A stretch of 64,000 bases of DNA from Tunicatimonas pelagia (GTDB lineage Bacteria > Bacteroidota > Bacteroidia > Cytophagales > Cyclobacteriaceae), in assembly GCF_030506325.1 (NCBI RefSeq), contig NZ_CP120683.1, positions 1,984,001 to 2,048,000 on the forward strand. Reading direction: 5' to 3'. The first letter of the stretch is position 1. Each line of letters starts with the position of its first letter. Below the pieces are notes generated by a model. That model did no database searches. It was not told the DNA's origin and saw only the letters and a program-made list of their open reading frames with translations. A program made the position numbers and the translations under genes. Of the stretch, positions 9,925-18,595 are shown one piece after another.

Positions 9925-11625
9925 TTACTCACTAAGCGACTCTACCCCGCCCTCTAGCCGAAGGCCATCTTGGTAGAGTACCGCTCGGTATTCTACGCCG
10001 CCCTCCAGAAAGGACGGATTTGCTACTTTCGCTGAGCCGGATTCAGTGGTAGGTAACCGGCCAAGTTCGGGGTCGGTGATCTCCAGCTGGTAGGCTCCGG
10101 GTTCTTTCACCGGAAACAGGCTGGTCGATTTCCACGAAGGGTCAAAATTCTCGCTCAAAGTACTCTGCTTACGCCGATACTCAAAACCACCCTTAAAGGC
10201 TTGTCCACCGCCAACTTCACTAATCTCCAGGGCAAACGTGATCGTGCCGTCAGCATCCACCCGAGCGGGTTCGGTGGCGAAACGAGCTGGACGGAGGGCT
10301 GGCTCTACGTTTTCCAGCTTTACCACAATAGGATTAGGCCACTGGTGGTTGTTGTAAATTCGCTGAGCGCGCACTACCGAAACAGTAAGTCCTTCGTCGG
10401 TAGCCTCGAAGCGAGCGGTGCCATCTGTATCGGGCTGGTACTCAACAAGGTTTCCGGACTGCCCCAGTACGCTGATTTTGGTGTCGGCGGTGGCCTTGAC
10501 CGACCGCAGCAGAAACTCCTTGCGGTCACCCCGCGTCCAGTTAGGCTGATTGGTAAGGTACGCGTATACGGTATTATTTTCTCTGTGCCGGGTGAACCAG
10601 ATATCACCTTCGTGACTTACCGCCCAAGGTCGCACGTCTTGGATTGCCTCCTGGTTTACAAAGTTCCAAGCGGCTATTTCGATCAATCGCCCTTGTTGGC
10701 CTTCGTTGAGGTCGCCCCAGGGACCGGGCCCCACGTTGAGTAGGAACGAGCCTCCTCTTGCTCGTGCCTCAATGAGCAGGTTAATCAATAGTGTACCCGA
10801 TTTGTAGTGTTCATTGGTGGGCTTATAGTTCCACTGCGTACCCATCGTCATACAGCTCTCCCAGGCAGTTTCAATTTCTTCACCAGGCACCGACTGTTCG
10901 GGAGTAGGCAGCGCACCACGGGTGATCAGGCAATTAGGCTGGTTCTCCCACACCAACTCTTTCACTTCTTCCAGCATCACTTCACTGTCAATGAAGAAGA
11001 GATCAACCTGGCCGTAGTTCTTAGTAAGTTCATTAATCTGCGCTCGGGTATACGCCAGGTATTTGTCGTGAATTTGAGGAGCACTCTTCCAATGGTTAAC
11101 CCGACGAATGTCTTTTACCCCTTGCTGGTAGTAATACAGAAAATCTTCGGGCGAATAGTAAAATCCTACGGCCAGCCCATGACGACGAAGTGCTTCCACC
11201 AGTTCGCCCAGAATATCTTTTTGATACGGCGTATTAGTGACGTTGAAATCGGTAGTTTCGGTATCCCAAAAGCAGAAGCCAGCGTGGTGCTTAGTAGTAA
11301 AAACAACGTACTGCATGCCGGCGTTTTCAGCTAACGTAGCAATTTTTTCGGGGTTCCAGTCAACAGGGTTAAAGTTGCGGGGAAGTTGCTCAATATAGCG
11401 ATCAACGTAGTCTTCGGAGGCTCCGACCAGACTATGACTAATCACCATACCCAGTTGGCTGTCAATACCCCAGTGGATAAACATCCCGAAACCCGCATCC
11501 TTCAGCCATTCTTCGCGTTCGGGTTTGTTTTTGTTACTGGCACTGGCCTCCTGAATTTGACCATGAGCAATATGTGTCATTACCAACGCAAAAAACAGTA
11601 TTAAGTTAAAATAGAGTAGTTTCAT
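9925..11625 (-). CDS. Alpha-L-fucosidase, glycoside hydrolase family 29
   Basis: GH29 signatures include FGMFIHWGIDSQLG, NPEKIATLAENAGMQYVVFT, TKHHAGFCFWDTETTDFNVT and a candidate nucleophile Asp in QVDLFFIDSE. The C-terminal third is a beta-sandwich accessory domain (VKLENVEPALRPARFATEPA). A longer frame opens at 11658, but the ATG at 11625 starts a clean signal peptide (MKLLYFNLILFFALVMTHIA), so I chose it, giving 566 residues. GH29 enzymes release alpha-linked L-fucose by a retaining mechanism, here in the periplasm or outside the cell. The gene lies 112 bp after the sigma factor gene in the same direction. With the PL6 lyase it suggests that locus 1 attacks a brown-algal type glycan containing uronate and fucose. 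Confidence 0.93.
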   Translation of the reverse strand: MKLLYFNLILFFALVMTHIAHGQIQEASASNKNKPEREEWLKDAGFGMFIHWGIDSQLGMVISHSLVGASEDYVDRYIEQLPRNFNPVDWNPEKIATLAENAGMQYVVFTTKHHAGFCFWDTETTDFNVTNTPYQKDILGELVEALRRHGLAVGFYYSPEDFLYYYQQGVKDIRRVNHWKSAPQIHDKYLAYTRAQINELTKNYGQVDLFFIDSEVMLEEVKELVWENQPNCLITRGALPTPEQSVPGEEIETAWESCMTMGTQWNYKPTNEHYKSGTLLINLLIEARARGGSFLLNVGPGPWGDLNEGQQGRLIEIAAWNFVNQEAIQDVRPWAVSHEGDIWFTRHRENNTVYAYLTNQPNWTRGDRKEFLLRSVKATADTKISVLGQSGNLVEYQPDTDGTARFEATDEGLTVSVVRAQRIYNNHQWPNPIVVKLENVEPALRPARFATEPARVDADGTITFALEISEVGGGQAFKGGFEYRRKQSTLSENFDPSWKSTSLFPVKEPGAYQLEITDPELGRLPTTESGSAKVANPSFLEGGVEYRAVLYQDGLRLEGGVESLSE

Positions 11626-11737
11626 AGTGTGATTATCCATTTTGAGTTCAAATGGCAAATTTCACATAATTAACGATTTAAGCAATTAGTACCTTCTGGA
11701 TGGTCGAGAATTAGGAGTCAGTTTAAGTACTGACAAG

Positions 11738-12385
11738 TTATACGCTAGGCTCAAGAAGAGCCGTTAGAAAACCACGAAGTGAAGCTAAGGCCCGGTACAC
11801 CAAGTTGTAAACCGAACGTGTTTCCATCGCCATAATTTCGCCAATTTCCTGATAGCTAAATCCATCGTAAAAATACAAAGTAATGGCCTCCTTCTGCCGG
11901 TGAGTTAGCTGATTAATAGCTTGCAGCAATTGCTGTCGCTGTTGTTGAGAAACATGAAGATCAATTAAGTCAAACTCGGAAGATAGTGTAATCTCAAAAT
12001 TGTACCCTTCCGCTAACCCATCGTCAGATGAAAGAGACTGCTGCTGTACCAGCTTCTTAATTATTTTCCGTTTAAGTGCCTTAAACAGATAGAACTTCAC
12101 CGCATTGACCTCAGGTAACTGCGCTTGGCGCGTCCATAGTTCGGCAAATAGATCCTGTAAGCAGTCTTCAATAAGAGCAATATCGTCAGTGAGTCGCTCA
12201 CCGTAGTGGTACAGCCTATCAATGTGGCTGTAATACAATAGTGTAAAAGAATGCTGATCTCCCGCTCTAAAGGCTTCCCACAGGGCACTAGCATCTTCAG
12301 CACACCGAATAGAGGCAGTTATAAGCTCTTTATTGAGGTTCTCAGTGAATTTATCAGACGTAATTTGAGAAGAAATAGTGTGCAT
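11738..12385 (-). CDS. ECF-type RNA polymerase sigma factor (locus 1)
   Basis: The 215-residue protein has a sigma-70 region 2 at about residues 40-105 (DQHSFTLLYYSHIDRLYHYG, IEDCLQDLFAELWTRQAQLP) and a region 4 helix-turn-helix at about 155-205 (LTHRQKEAITLYFYDGFSYQ, YQEIGEIMAMETRSVYNLVY). It is the probable partner of the FecR encoded at 7158-8210. It would direct transcription of the locus 1 transporter genes when the anti-sigma factor is relieved. The coding sequence ends 112 bp before the fucosidase start, so the two may share a transcript. Confidence 0.92.
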   Translation of the reverse strand: MHTISSQITSDKFTENLNKELITASIRCAEDASALWEAFRAGDQHSFTLLYYSHIDRLYHYGERLTDDIALIEDCLQDLFAELWTRQAQLPEVNAVKFYLFKALKRKIIKKLVQQQSLSSDDGLAEGYNFEITLSSEFDLIDLHVSQQQRQQLLQAINQLTHRQKEAITLYFYDGFSYQEIGEIMAMETRSVYNLVYRALASLRGFLTALLEPSV

Positions 12386-12787
12386 TCTTGTACAAAGATG
12401 CTAAACAGCAGTGTAAAATCGATTAAATTTTGAAAATTTAATAAAAAGAAGCAAAGAAATATTGTTCGTTATAATTATTTTCAGGTTATCAAAGCACCCT
12501 CGAGGACTGCGTGACCACTTTGATCCTGATTGCAGAGCGGTAATGGAGTGCCTGTATGTGACACCTAAAGAGCAATCATTACTGGAGTGCTACAAACTGA
12601 TAGGGAGTTTAAACAATCTACCACCTGTAAAGGTGCAGGCCCTACTTCAAGCCTGAGAAAATAGATGTGGGAAGTGGAAAAAGAAGCTTGGCTAAAAGTG
12701 AATCTTATGTAGCCAAATACCAGATTACCGTCCCGAAGTAACTGGGAAATTATGACTAATGAAATGTACCACAGGCAAGTAGCCTTA
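12386..12787. other. Intergenic stretch without a recognisable gene
   Basis: No frame here has a recognisable product. The AT-rich part next to 12386-12480 probably holds the promoter of the sigma factor gene. The remainder leads into the decayed hipA fragment and may be eroded DNA of the same island. Confidence 0.4.
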
Positions 12788-12940
12788 CTACTTAATGTGC
12801 TTCCGAAAGTAGCCATTGTATTCAAAACTGAATGACTTTTTACCCTTACCGAAGTGGGCGGAGAGAAGCCCCATTAAAACCGGACCTGCCAGGCCTTTCC
12901 AATCAGCGTACACGTAGATATCGAATTTGCCCTTCGCCAC
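12788..12940 (-). pseudogene. hipA: hipA toxin kinase, N-terminal remnant
   Basis: A 50-codon minus-strand frame starts with GTG at 12940 and ends at TAG 12788. It reads as the N-terminal segment of Bacteroidota HipA kinases: FDIYVYADWKGLAGPVLMGL and then LLSAHFGKGKKSFSFEYNG. Full-length HipA has about 400 or more residues including the Ser/Thr kinase core, and none of that is present. It begins 1 bp after the stop of the hipB remnant, the normal operon order. It cannot encode an active toxin. Confidence 0.75.
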
Positions 12941-12941
12941 A

Positions 12942-13195
12942 CTACAGTAGATTTAAGTCTTGCAATTTTCTGCCGTAAACATCATCTCCAGCGAGTTTTA
13001 AGATGTCTTCTTGTAAACTCAGCACCCGCAGTACATTAAAGTAAGAATCCATCGCCACGCTGGGCTCGCTCTGCTCTATTTTATAGAGCGTAGATCGATC
13101 AACACCCGCTCGTTCCGCCATCTACTTCGCTCATCATTTTGCGATGGCTAGGCATCAATACGACCTTCTTGGCTTTCAAGTTGTTGCTTGTTTTC
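12942..13195 (-). pseudogene. hipB: hipB antitoxin (XRE-family HTH), frameshifted remnant
   Basis: From the ATG at 13121 the minus strand reads MAERAGVDRSTLYKIEQSEP and continues to LQDLNLL and a TAG at 12942. This is the HTH and C-terminal part of a HipB-like DNA-binding antitoxin. The preceding N-terminal segment is found in a different frame (NLKAKKVVLMPSHRKMMSEV, about 13130-13195), so a small indel near 13122-13128 has split the gene. The adjacent HipA remnant supports the identification. A 59-residue internal product from 13121 is possible but would lack its N-terminus. Confidence 0.7.
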
Positions 13196-13262
13196 AGCAA
13201 AAATGCCTGATATGTTGATAATAAACAGCATACTCTGCTCTCAATAGCCAAAAGTTAGCGTA

Positions 13263-14546
13263 CTATTGCAGAATTTGGTCAGCCGCATCATCTAACACTT
13301 CCCTATCGAAATCGTCAAAATACGCTTCAGTGGTGTAGTAGTTAGTATGACCAAGCATATCTCCGATCTGCGCTTTAGAAACGCCTTTATGAAGTCCGGC
13401 CGTGGCAAACGTGTGGCGTGCCACGTAGGTAGTGAGGTTTTCGCTGATTCCTAATGACTTACCGATGGTAATTAGTCGCCGGTTGTGATTGCATAATCGG
13501 TTTTTGTACACCTTGTATATTCGCTCCTCGTCTTCCAGGCTAATGACATCACGCATGATAGGAAAGGCCAACCCCTGGTCACCGCGGGGATCGGCGTAAT
13601 AATCCAAAATTCGCCGGGCTTCTTCGGTAATTTTTAAGTCAAACGCTTTGACACTACTTCCTCGCTTCGTTTTCCTTCGTTTGTATTTTAATCGGCCATC
13701 GCTAGCCGCTGAAGTAGGAAGAAAAGCCAAGTCAATAAAATTCATACCCCGCATGTTAAACATAAACAGGAAGTAATTTCGGTGATGCCATAACGATGAT
13801 CCTTCGGGATAAGAAAGCTTTCGGATGGCCTCAATTACGTCGAGCTTGACCGCCCGTTTCTTAGCCCGTTCGGTTCGGATAGAATATTTCCCCCGTCCGA
13901 AGGGATAATCATCCGCAGATAATTCAGTATCCTTGTCTTTGATCGCCAGGTTGTACACCCTTCTAATGGATCGCAATCGTACTCCCAAACCATTAACTTT
14001 ATTTCCCTTGCCTAGGTAATCGGCTTCTAGGTCTTCCAGAAATGTTTCATTGATCTCAGAGATGTACAATTCATCATTTCCGTGGAATCGCAAGAAAAGC
14101 CCAACAGCATCCTGGATGGCATTAGCCATGCCAAAGCGCTTGGCTTTCTCGTAGCGGGCGGTCACCTTTTCTCCGTAGACCTTCAGTAAGGTTTTGCCCG
14201 TATGTTTCTCCAAGACCGGAGCAGGAATAGCTTGTTTAGCCGAGTCATCCAGCCTTTCCTGGATAAGTTCTCCTACTTGGCGAACCGTTAGATTGTATAA
14301 GAGTGGTTCCATCTGTAGCAGTACTTCCGAGGCAACGGACATTTTCTTTCTGAGGCGTGTGTTCTCTCGGGTGGCATTGCCAAAAGTGCTCTTAATCACC
14401 TTTTTGCTATCATTCCACTCACTCGCTGCCAGTTTGTAGCCCGTGGGTAAATCCTTACGATTACCCTTGTGGGCTACGCGAAGTACCAGCGGAAACCGCT
14501 CAGATTTTTTGTTTCTGGTATCTAGAAAAAGAGAAATAGAAGCCAT
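13263..14546 (-). CDS. Tyrosine recombinase/site-specific integrase (Bacteroidota type)
   Basis: The 427-residue protein has an N-terminal arm-binding/SAM-like region (MASISLFLDTRNKKSERFPL), a core-binding region at about 105-210 and a catalytic domain at about 220-425. Visible catalytic elements are the first Arg region around FNMRGMNFIDLAFLP, the box ARHTFATAGLHKGVSKAQIG with the His-x-x-Arg type signature, DMLGHTNYYTTEAYF with the second His, and the Tyr nucleophile in TTEAYFDDFD. Such enzymes integrate mobile elements, often into tRNA genes. A 3' fragment of tRNA-Asn lies 193 bp upstream of its start, which fits an attachment site. The frame is intact and full length. Confidence 0.92.
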   Translation of the reverse strand: MASISLFLDTRNKKSERFPLVLRVAHKGNRKDLPTGYKLAASEWNDSKKVIKSTFGNATRENTRLRKKMSVASEVLLQMEPLLYNLTVRQVGELIQERLDDSAKQAIPAPVLEKHTGKTLLKVYGEKVTARYEKAKRFGMANAIQDAVGLFLRFHGNDELYISEINETFLEDLEADYLGKGNKVNGLGVRLRSIRRVYNLAIKDKDTELSADDYPFGRGKYSIRTERAKKRAVKLDVIEAIRKLSYPEGSSLWHHRNYFLFMFNMRGMNFIDLAFLPTSAASDGRLKYKRRKTKRGSSVKAFDLKITEEARRILDYYADPRGDQGLAFPIMRDVISLEDEERIYKVYKNRLCNHNRRLITIGKSLGISENLTTYVARHTFATAGLHKGVSKAQIGDMLGHTNYYTTEAYFDDFDREVLDDAADQILQ

Positions 14547-14738
14547 ATCTTAAGATTTGTAATTGGAGTCTAAGATACGGATATGGTGGATAAGACAGAA
14601 AAATATTTGCCCGTTTTTTGCCCGTTTTTCGTAGTTTTTAATGGATTCAAATGAACTCTATCAGTTTTCAAATTTTCATTATCAATTGATTTTCAGATAA
14701 TTATGATTTTATACAGGACATAGAAAGCCAAATGTATA

Positions 14739-14784
14739 CTGACTGTTAATCAGTAGGTCCTTGGTTCGAGCCCAAGAGGAGGAG
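14739..14784 (+). tRNA. tRNA-Asn (GTT) 3' fragment, probable integration site remnant
   Basis: The plus strand reads from a complete anticodon arm (CTGACTGTTAATCAG, anticodon GTT) through the variable loop to a perfect T arm (CTTGG-TTCGAGC-CCAAG) and the 3' acceptor strand AGGAGGA plus discriminator G. No D arm or 5' acceptor strand (TCCTCCT would be expected) precedes it; the upstream sequence is unrelated AT-rich DNA. This is the usual footprint of an element inserted at a tRNA 3' end by a tyrosine recombinase, and such a gene lies next to it. It is not a functional tRNA gene. Confidence 0.82.
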
Positions 14785-14794
14785 CTTCACACTC

Positions 14795-14832
14795 AGGCAC
14801 TTATGAGAGATCGTAAGTGCCTTTCTTTTTTT
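14795..14832 (+). terminator. Rho-independent terminator downstream of the tRNA-Asn fragment
   Basis: A perfect 9-bp stem (AGGCACTTA/TAAGTGCCT) with a 10-nt loop is followed by a T-rich tract. It lies 10 bp after the tRNA fragment and is probably the original terminator of the tRNA gene. Confidence 0.8.
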
Positions 14833-15295
14833 GGTTTACACAAAATTTACATATTTTGTTAATGCTAAAGCACTAGAAGATTTTTCAAAAGAATTCCAAC
14901 TTTTTTCGTACCAATAAATATTCGTTCAAATCTGAATGATTTTGGTATTCACCACTATGACTAACCACTTTCACTTATTTAGATAGTAGCCTGAAAAACA
15001 CCATCGGCCAATAGCATCATTGTAAAAGTAGCAGTGTACCTCGTAGGCTTTGAGTTTATCCGATACCTTGCTACTTAAAATAGTGGTACGGCTCAGTATT
15101 ATAGATGAAAAATCCGACCTAATCTAGTCCTGTAACGTAAACCAGCTTAAAAAATCCACTGTCTATTCAAAAAGTATTATGCGACTATGGTCTTAAAAGC
15201 AGACCTATTAACTATATTTATTTAATATAAATTTGTAATGAAATTTTCATATGTAGGCTATATTTAATTATTTTGCATTTCGTATATAAAATAAT

Positions 15296-17353
15296 ATGCC
15301 TACTAAAATTATTCTATCATCGCTAATACTGTGTATAATACTTCTTGCAGCCTGTCAGGAAGAAGAAGTTGAGACATCAACCCCGAGTGTTACCGATTCA
15401 TTGCCTACAGCATCACCTTCCGTGGTTACCTTAGATGCCAAGGTATTTGACGAAGGAGGGGTTGTACTGAGTGGAGAATTGATTACAGACGGGTCTATTA
15501 GTGATTATGGTTTTATCTTTTCTGCTGATAGCATATTTGACGAATACAGCGATAATCTGATTTTTCTAGAGGATCCTCCTAAATTGGGTAGGTTTGAAGC
15601 GTCTATTTTATCCAGTTTACGAGGCGAAACAACTTATTTTTTTAGAGCCTTTATTAAGTTTGGAGAAGAAACCATATACGGTGAGACTAAGAAGTTTGAG
15701 TCTTCGGGAAGCCGATGCCCTATTATCTCTCGTATTGCTCCTGAGCAGGGACATTTAGAAGATACAATTCAACTCTTCGGTAAGTATTTTGGTACTTCTA
15801 CCTATTCCTCATCTACTCACGTGACGTTTTCCAATCAATACTCGCGTATTATTTCTATTGACGATAGTGTAATTACTTGTGTGGTTCCGGAAACAATTGT
15901 AGAACATCAGCATCGGGTAACTGTGACATCAATGGGAAAAAGTGCGGCAATTCCATTTTCGCTTTATTCTCCACTCATAGAACTTATTGAACCTGCTTCA
16001 GCCACTTTTGGTGATACACTCAAACTGTTTGGACAACACTTAGATCATGTTGCTGAAAGGAATACGATTATGCTTGGGAATGCTAAAGCGGAAATAGTTA
16101 CTTCTCAAAGAAACAGCTTAGAATTTATTGTACCAGATGAACTGGCTGAGAACATTCCTTCCTTGCAATTGACTTCCCAATTACAGACAGTAAATGCCCC
16201 CGCTAGCTTTAGTATCATTCTTCCAGAAATTGTGAATGCACCCGAATGCAGTAATGCTTACGAAGAAATTACATTGGAAGGTAATTACTTTCATCCTGTG
16301 TCTCATCAAAACAGGGTCTTCATTGAGGGAGTAAAAGCGGAAGTTCTTTCTGGTACTACTCAGCAACTAATAGTGCGGGTTCCTTTTGGTCCTTTTCCTA
16401 ATGGGTCAGGAAGAATAGATATTGGTGTTACGGATACAGTAGTTACGACCGAACAACAAATTTGTATTCAAGACCCTTGGTTAATGATTTCTAATAGTCT
16501 TCCATTTAGCTTCTATGGTGATGTAGGAACCTTTACAATAAACAACAGGGTCTTTGTTGTCTCCGATCCTGAAGACTACCAAGATCAAAATCTGTACTTA
16601 TGGGAATTTGATGAAGAAACTATCTCCTGGACGAAAGAAACTATACCTTTTAATGTGCAACACTCCGGTACCTGCGTTGGAAATGGATCAAAAGGGTACG
16701 TATATACTGCTACTTCAACAGATAACTTTTGGGAATATGATCCTGCCACAACAACCTGGACACAAAAACCCGACTTTCCTGGTGCGCGACGCGACAAGCC
16801 TACATCGTTTTCTGTAAACGGGAACGTATACGTTGGCCTGGGAACTGACTTTGAGCCCTACTTTGAGGTAGATTACTTTGATTTCTACAAGTTTGATGCT
16901 TCGTTAAACCAGTGGATAAAAGTTAGTGACTTTCCCAACGACCCATATACTAGGGGAAGAACAGAGGCTTCTACCTTTGTTATTGATCAGGCTGCTTACG
17001 TAGTGGGCGGAGCCCGTACTACAGGCTCTTACAGTGCGTGGAAGTATCAGCCTAGCGAAGATCAGTGGGTAAGTATTGCTGATTTTCCGGATGCCCGTAA
17101 CTATACTAGTGCATTTAGCCTGGACGGAAAAGGGTACATTGCTAACGGAAGTCCGGTAGGTGGAGGAGAAAGAAAAGAATGTTGGGAATATAATCCGGCA
17201 TCGAATACGTGGAGTCCATTCTTTGATATAGGACATAAAAGTCGTTTTCGAGGGTTCGCATTTGTGATAAATGGCACTGCTTATGTTGGAGGTGGATCAG
17301 GCGGAAGGTATGATGACCTTACTGAATATGAACTTTACAAATTGAGAAAATAG
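15296..17353 (+). CDS. Surface lipoprotein with IPT/TIG repeats and C-terminal Kelch repeats
   Basis: The 685-residue protein starts with a lipoprotein signal (SSLILCIILLAACQEEE). About residues 140-390 contain consecutive IPT/TIG immunoglobulin-like modules (ISRIAPEQGHLEDTIQLFGK, IELIEPASATFGDTLKLFGQ, and a third around 315-370). Residues about 410-680 are Kelch-type repeats with the recurring tryptophan pattern, such as WEYDPATTTWTQKPDFPGAR, WKYQPSEDQWVSIADFPDAR and WEYNPASNTWSPF, which should fold as a beta-propeller. TIG plus Kelch lipoproteins are common in Cytophagales; their ligands are generally unknown. The next gene begins 9 bp downstream, so the two form an operon. Confidence 0.88.
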   Translation: MPTKIILSSLILCIILLAACQEEEVETSTPSVTDSLPTASPSVVTLDAKVFDEGGVVLSGELITDGSISDYGFIFSADSIFDEYSDNLIFLEDPPKLGRFEASILSSLRGETTYFFRAFIKFGEETIYGETKKFESSGSRCPIISRIAPEQGHLEDTIQLFGKYFGTSTYSSSTHVTFSNQYSRIISIDDSVITCVVPETIVEHQHRVTVTSMGKSAAIPFSLYSPLIELIEPASATFGDTLKLFGQHLDHVAERNTIMLGNAKAEIVTSQRNSLEFIVPDELAENIPSLQLTSQLQTVNAPASFSIILPEIVNAPECSNAYEEITLEGNYFHPVSHQNRVFIEGVKAEVLSGTTQQLIVRVPFGPFPNGSGRIDIGVTDTVVTTEQQICIQDPWLMISNSLPFSFYGDVGTFTINNRVFVVSDPEDYQDQNLYLWEFDEETISWTKETIPFNVQHSGTCVGNGSKGYVYTATSTDNFWEYDPATTTWTQKPDFPGARRDKPTSFSVNGNVYVGLGTDFEPYFEVDYFDFYKFDASLNQWIKVSDFPNDPYTRGRTEASTFVIDQAAYVVGGARTTGSYSAWKYQPSEDQWVSIADFPDARNYTSAFSLDGKGYIANGSPVGGGERKECWEYNPASNTWSPFFDIGHKSRFRGFAFVINGTAYVGGGSGGRYDDLTEYELYKLRK

Positions 17354-17362
17354 CAGCTGACT

Positions 17363-18579
17363 ATGAGAGTTTATCTACCTACCATAAATATATTACTTGT
17401 ACTTTTAAGCTATCAGTCTTATTCACAAGAGGATCCGCAACTTAACTGGCAGTTTGGTATGCTTGGCCATGATTTGGGGGAAGGAGGAATCTTAGTATCA
17501 GATATTGATGGCGATGGAACTAATGAGATAATTTCTTCTGGGAGATACAGTCGTGATTATTGGGAGCCTTCTGATTTTTTTACTGTAGTATCCTACAACC
17601 AGGTGGAACAAAGGTATACAACAGAATGGATTAGTAGTGTCATTGCAGCCAAGATTAGTAGTATGACACTGTATGATTACAATCAGGATGGAAGTAAGGA
17701 ATTGTATCTTGGGTTAGATGATGGAATAATAGCAATATACGATCTAAAAACATATAAACGAGTTCGAACGCTTGATACTTCCTTTAGAGGTAAAGTTTCG
17801 GTTTTTGACCCACCTAATATTATTCGGCATATTGAATTTGGTGATGTAGATAATAATCAATTTATAGATCTGGTAGCTACCAATGGTGATACTACCTACA
17901 TATTCAATAATGATTACACATTAAAGTTCAAAATACCCAAAGGAGCTCCTCATTTTAAAATTGGGAATATTGACTCTGATAATAAAAATGAGATAATCTA
18001 CTCTGACGGCGATATCGTTGAGATAGTAGATCAAAATGTTCAGCAGAAGTATACTTTTTTCACTGAAGATGTTGGCCTCGATATTGGGTTAGCTCAAATA
18101 GATGATGATGGAATATTGGATGTGGTATATGGGTCAAATAACTCTATATATGCCTATAATTTTAACACTAATCAACTCATTTGGGAAAGTTCTTGGGAAT
18201 CCCCTGATCAAGAGCACTATGTTACGGGGATATGGTTGGGTGATTACAATGAAGACCAAAAAACTGATGTTTTAGTAGGAGACCAACGAGAAGACCTAAT
18301 ATTCGGAATTAATGGTGAAACTGGGAAAGAGGAATTTACATTAAAAGCAAAAACACATGATCCACCTGTTAATGTAGCAGTAGCTAACCTTGATACGGAT
18401 GCTGCCTTAGAAATCGTCTGGTCAGTAGGAGCTGCCTGTACGTGCAGTGACCATTTTTTTATAGTTGATTTAGAAACCGAACTCCAGGAGTGGCAAAGCC
18501 GCCACTGGTACAGTGATTTCAAGGCCTTCGATGTGGGTGATGTAGATAATGATGGTGATAATGAGATCGTTGTAGCTAA
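17363..18579 (+). pseudogene. FG-GAP/VCBS-repeat T9SS protein, 5' part interrupted by IS66
   Basis: After a signal peptide ending SYSQEDP, the sequence carries a series of Ca-binding-like FG-GAP motifs (DIDGDGTNEI, DYNQDGSKEL, DVDNNQFIDL, NIDSDNKNEI, QIDDDGILDV, DYNEDQKTDV, DVDNDGDNEI) spaced as in beta-propeller integrin-type repeats. Reading continues past the insertion point into IS66 sequence and stops at 18616, giving a 417-residue truncated product with a 12-residue foreign tail. The remainder of the gene is at 20831-22133. Removing IS66 and one target copy rejoins the two halves in frame as an 839-residue protein. The half alone lacks the C-terminal secretion domain. Confidence 0.9.
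18572..18579 (+). repeat. IS66 target site duplication, left copy
   Basis: The octamer GTAGCTAA abuts the left end of the IS66 element and recurs directly after its right end. Eight bp is the usual duplication length for IS66. Confidence 0.95.
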
Positions 18580-18595
18580 GTATCCCTACGGTGAA

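Larger units (their letters stand above)
14547..15295. other. Intergenic region holding the island boundary
   Basis: This 749-bp gap contains the tRNA-Asn fragment and its terminator, listed separately. About 14833-15295 holds no supportable gene. A short minus-strand open tail at about 14970-15130 (KAYEVHCYFYND) has no recognisable family. The AT-rich 200 bp before 15296 probably contain the promoter of the Kelch lipoprotein operon. Confidence 0.4.

Noticed and set aside
10201-10743. 180-codon plus-strand ORF opposite the fucosidase gene
   Set aside because: It is fully antisense to a clear GH29 enzyme and shows no family features.
14970-15130. Minus-strand open tail resembling a protein C-terminus (KAYEVHCYFYND)
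   Set aside because: It is about 45 codons long, has no start, no ribosome-binding site and no recognisable family; chance is likely.
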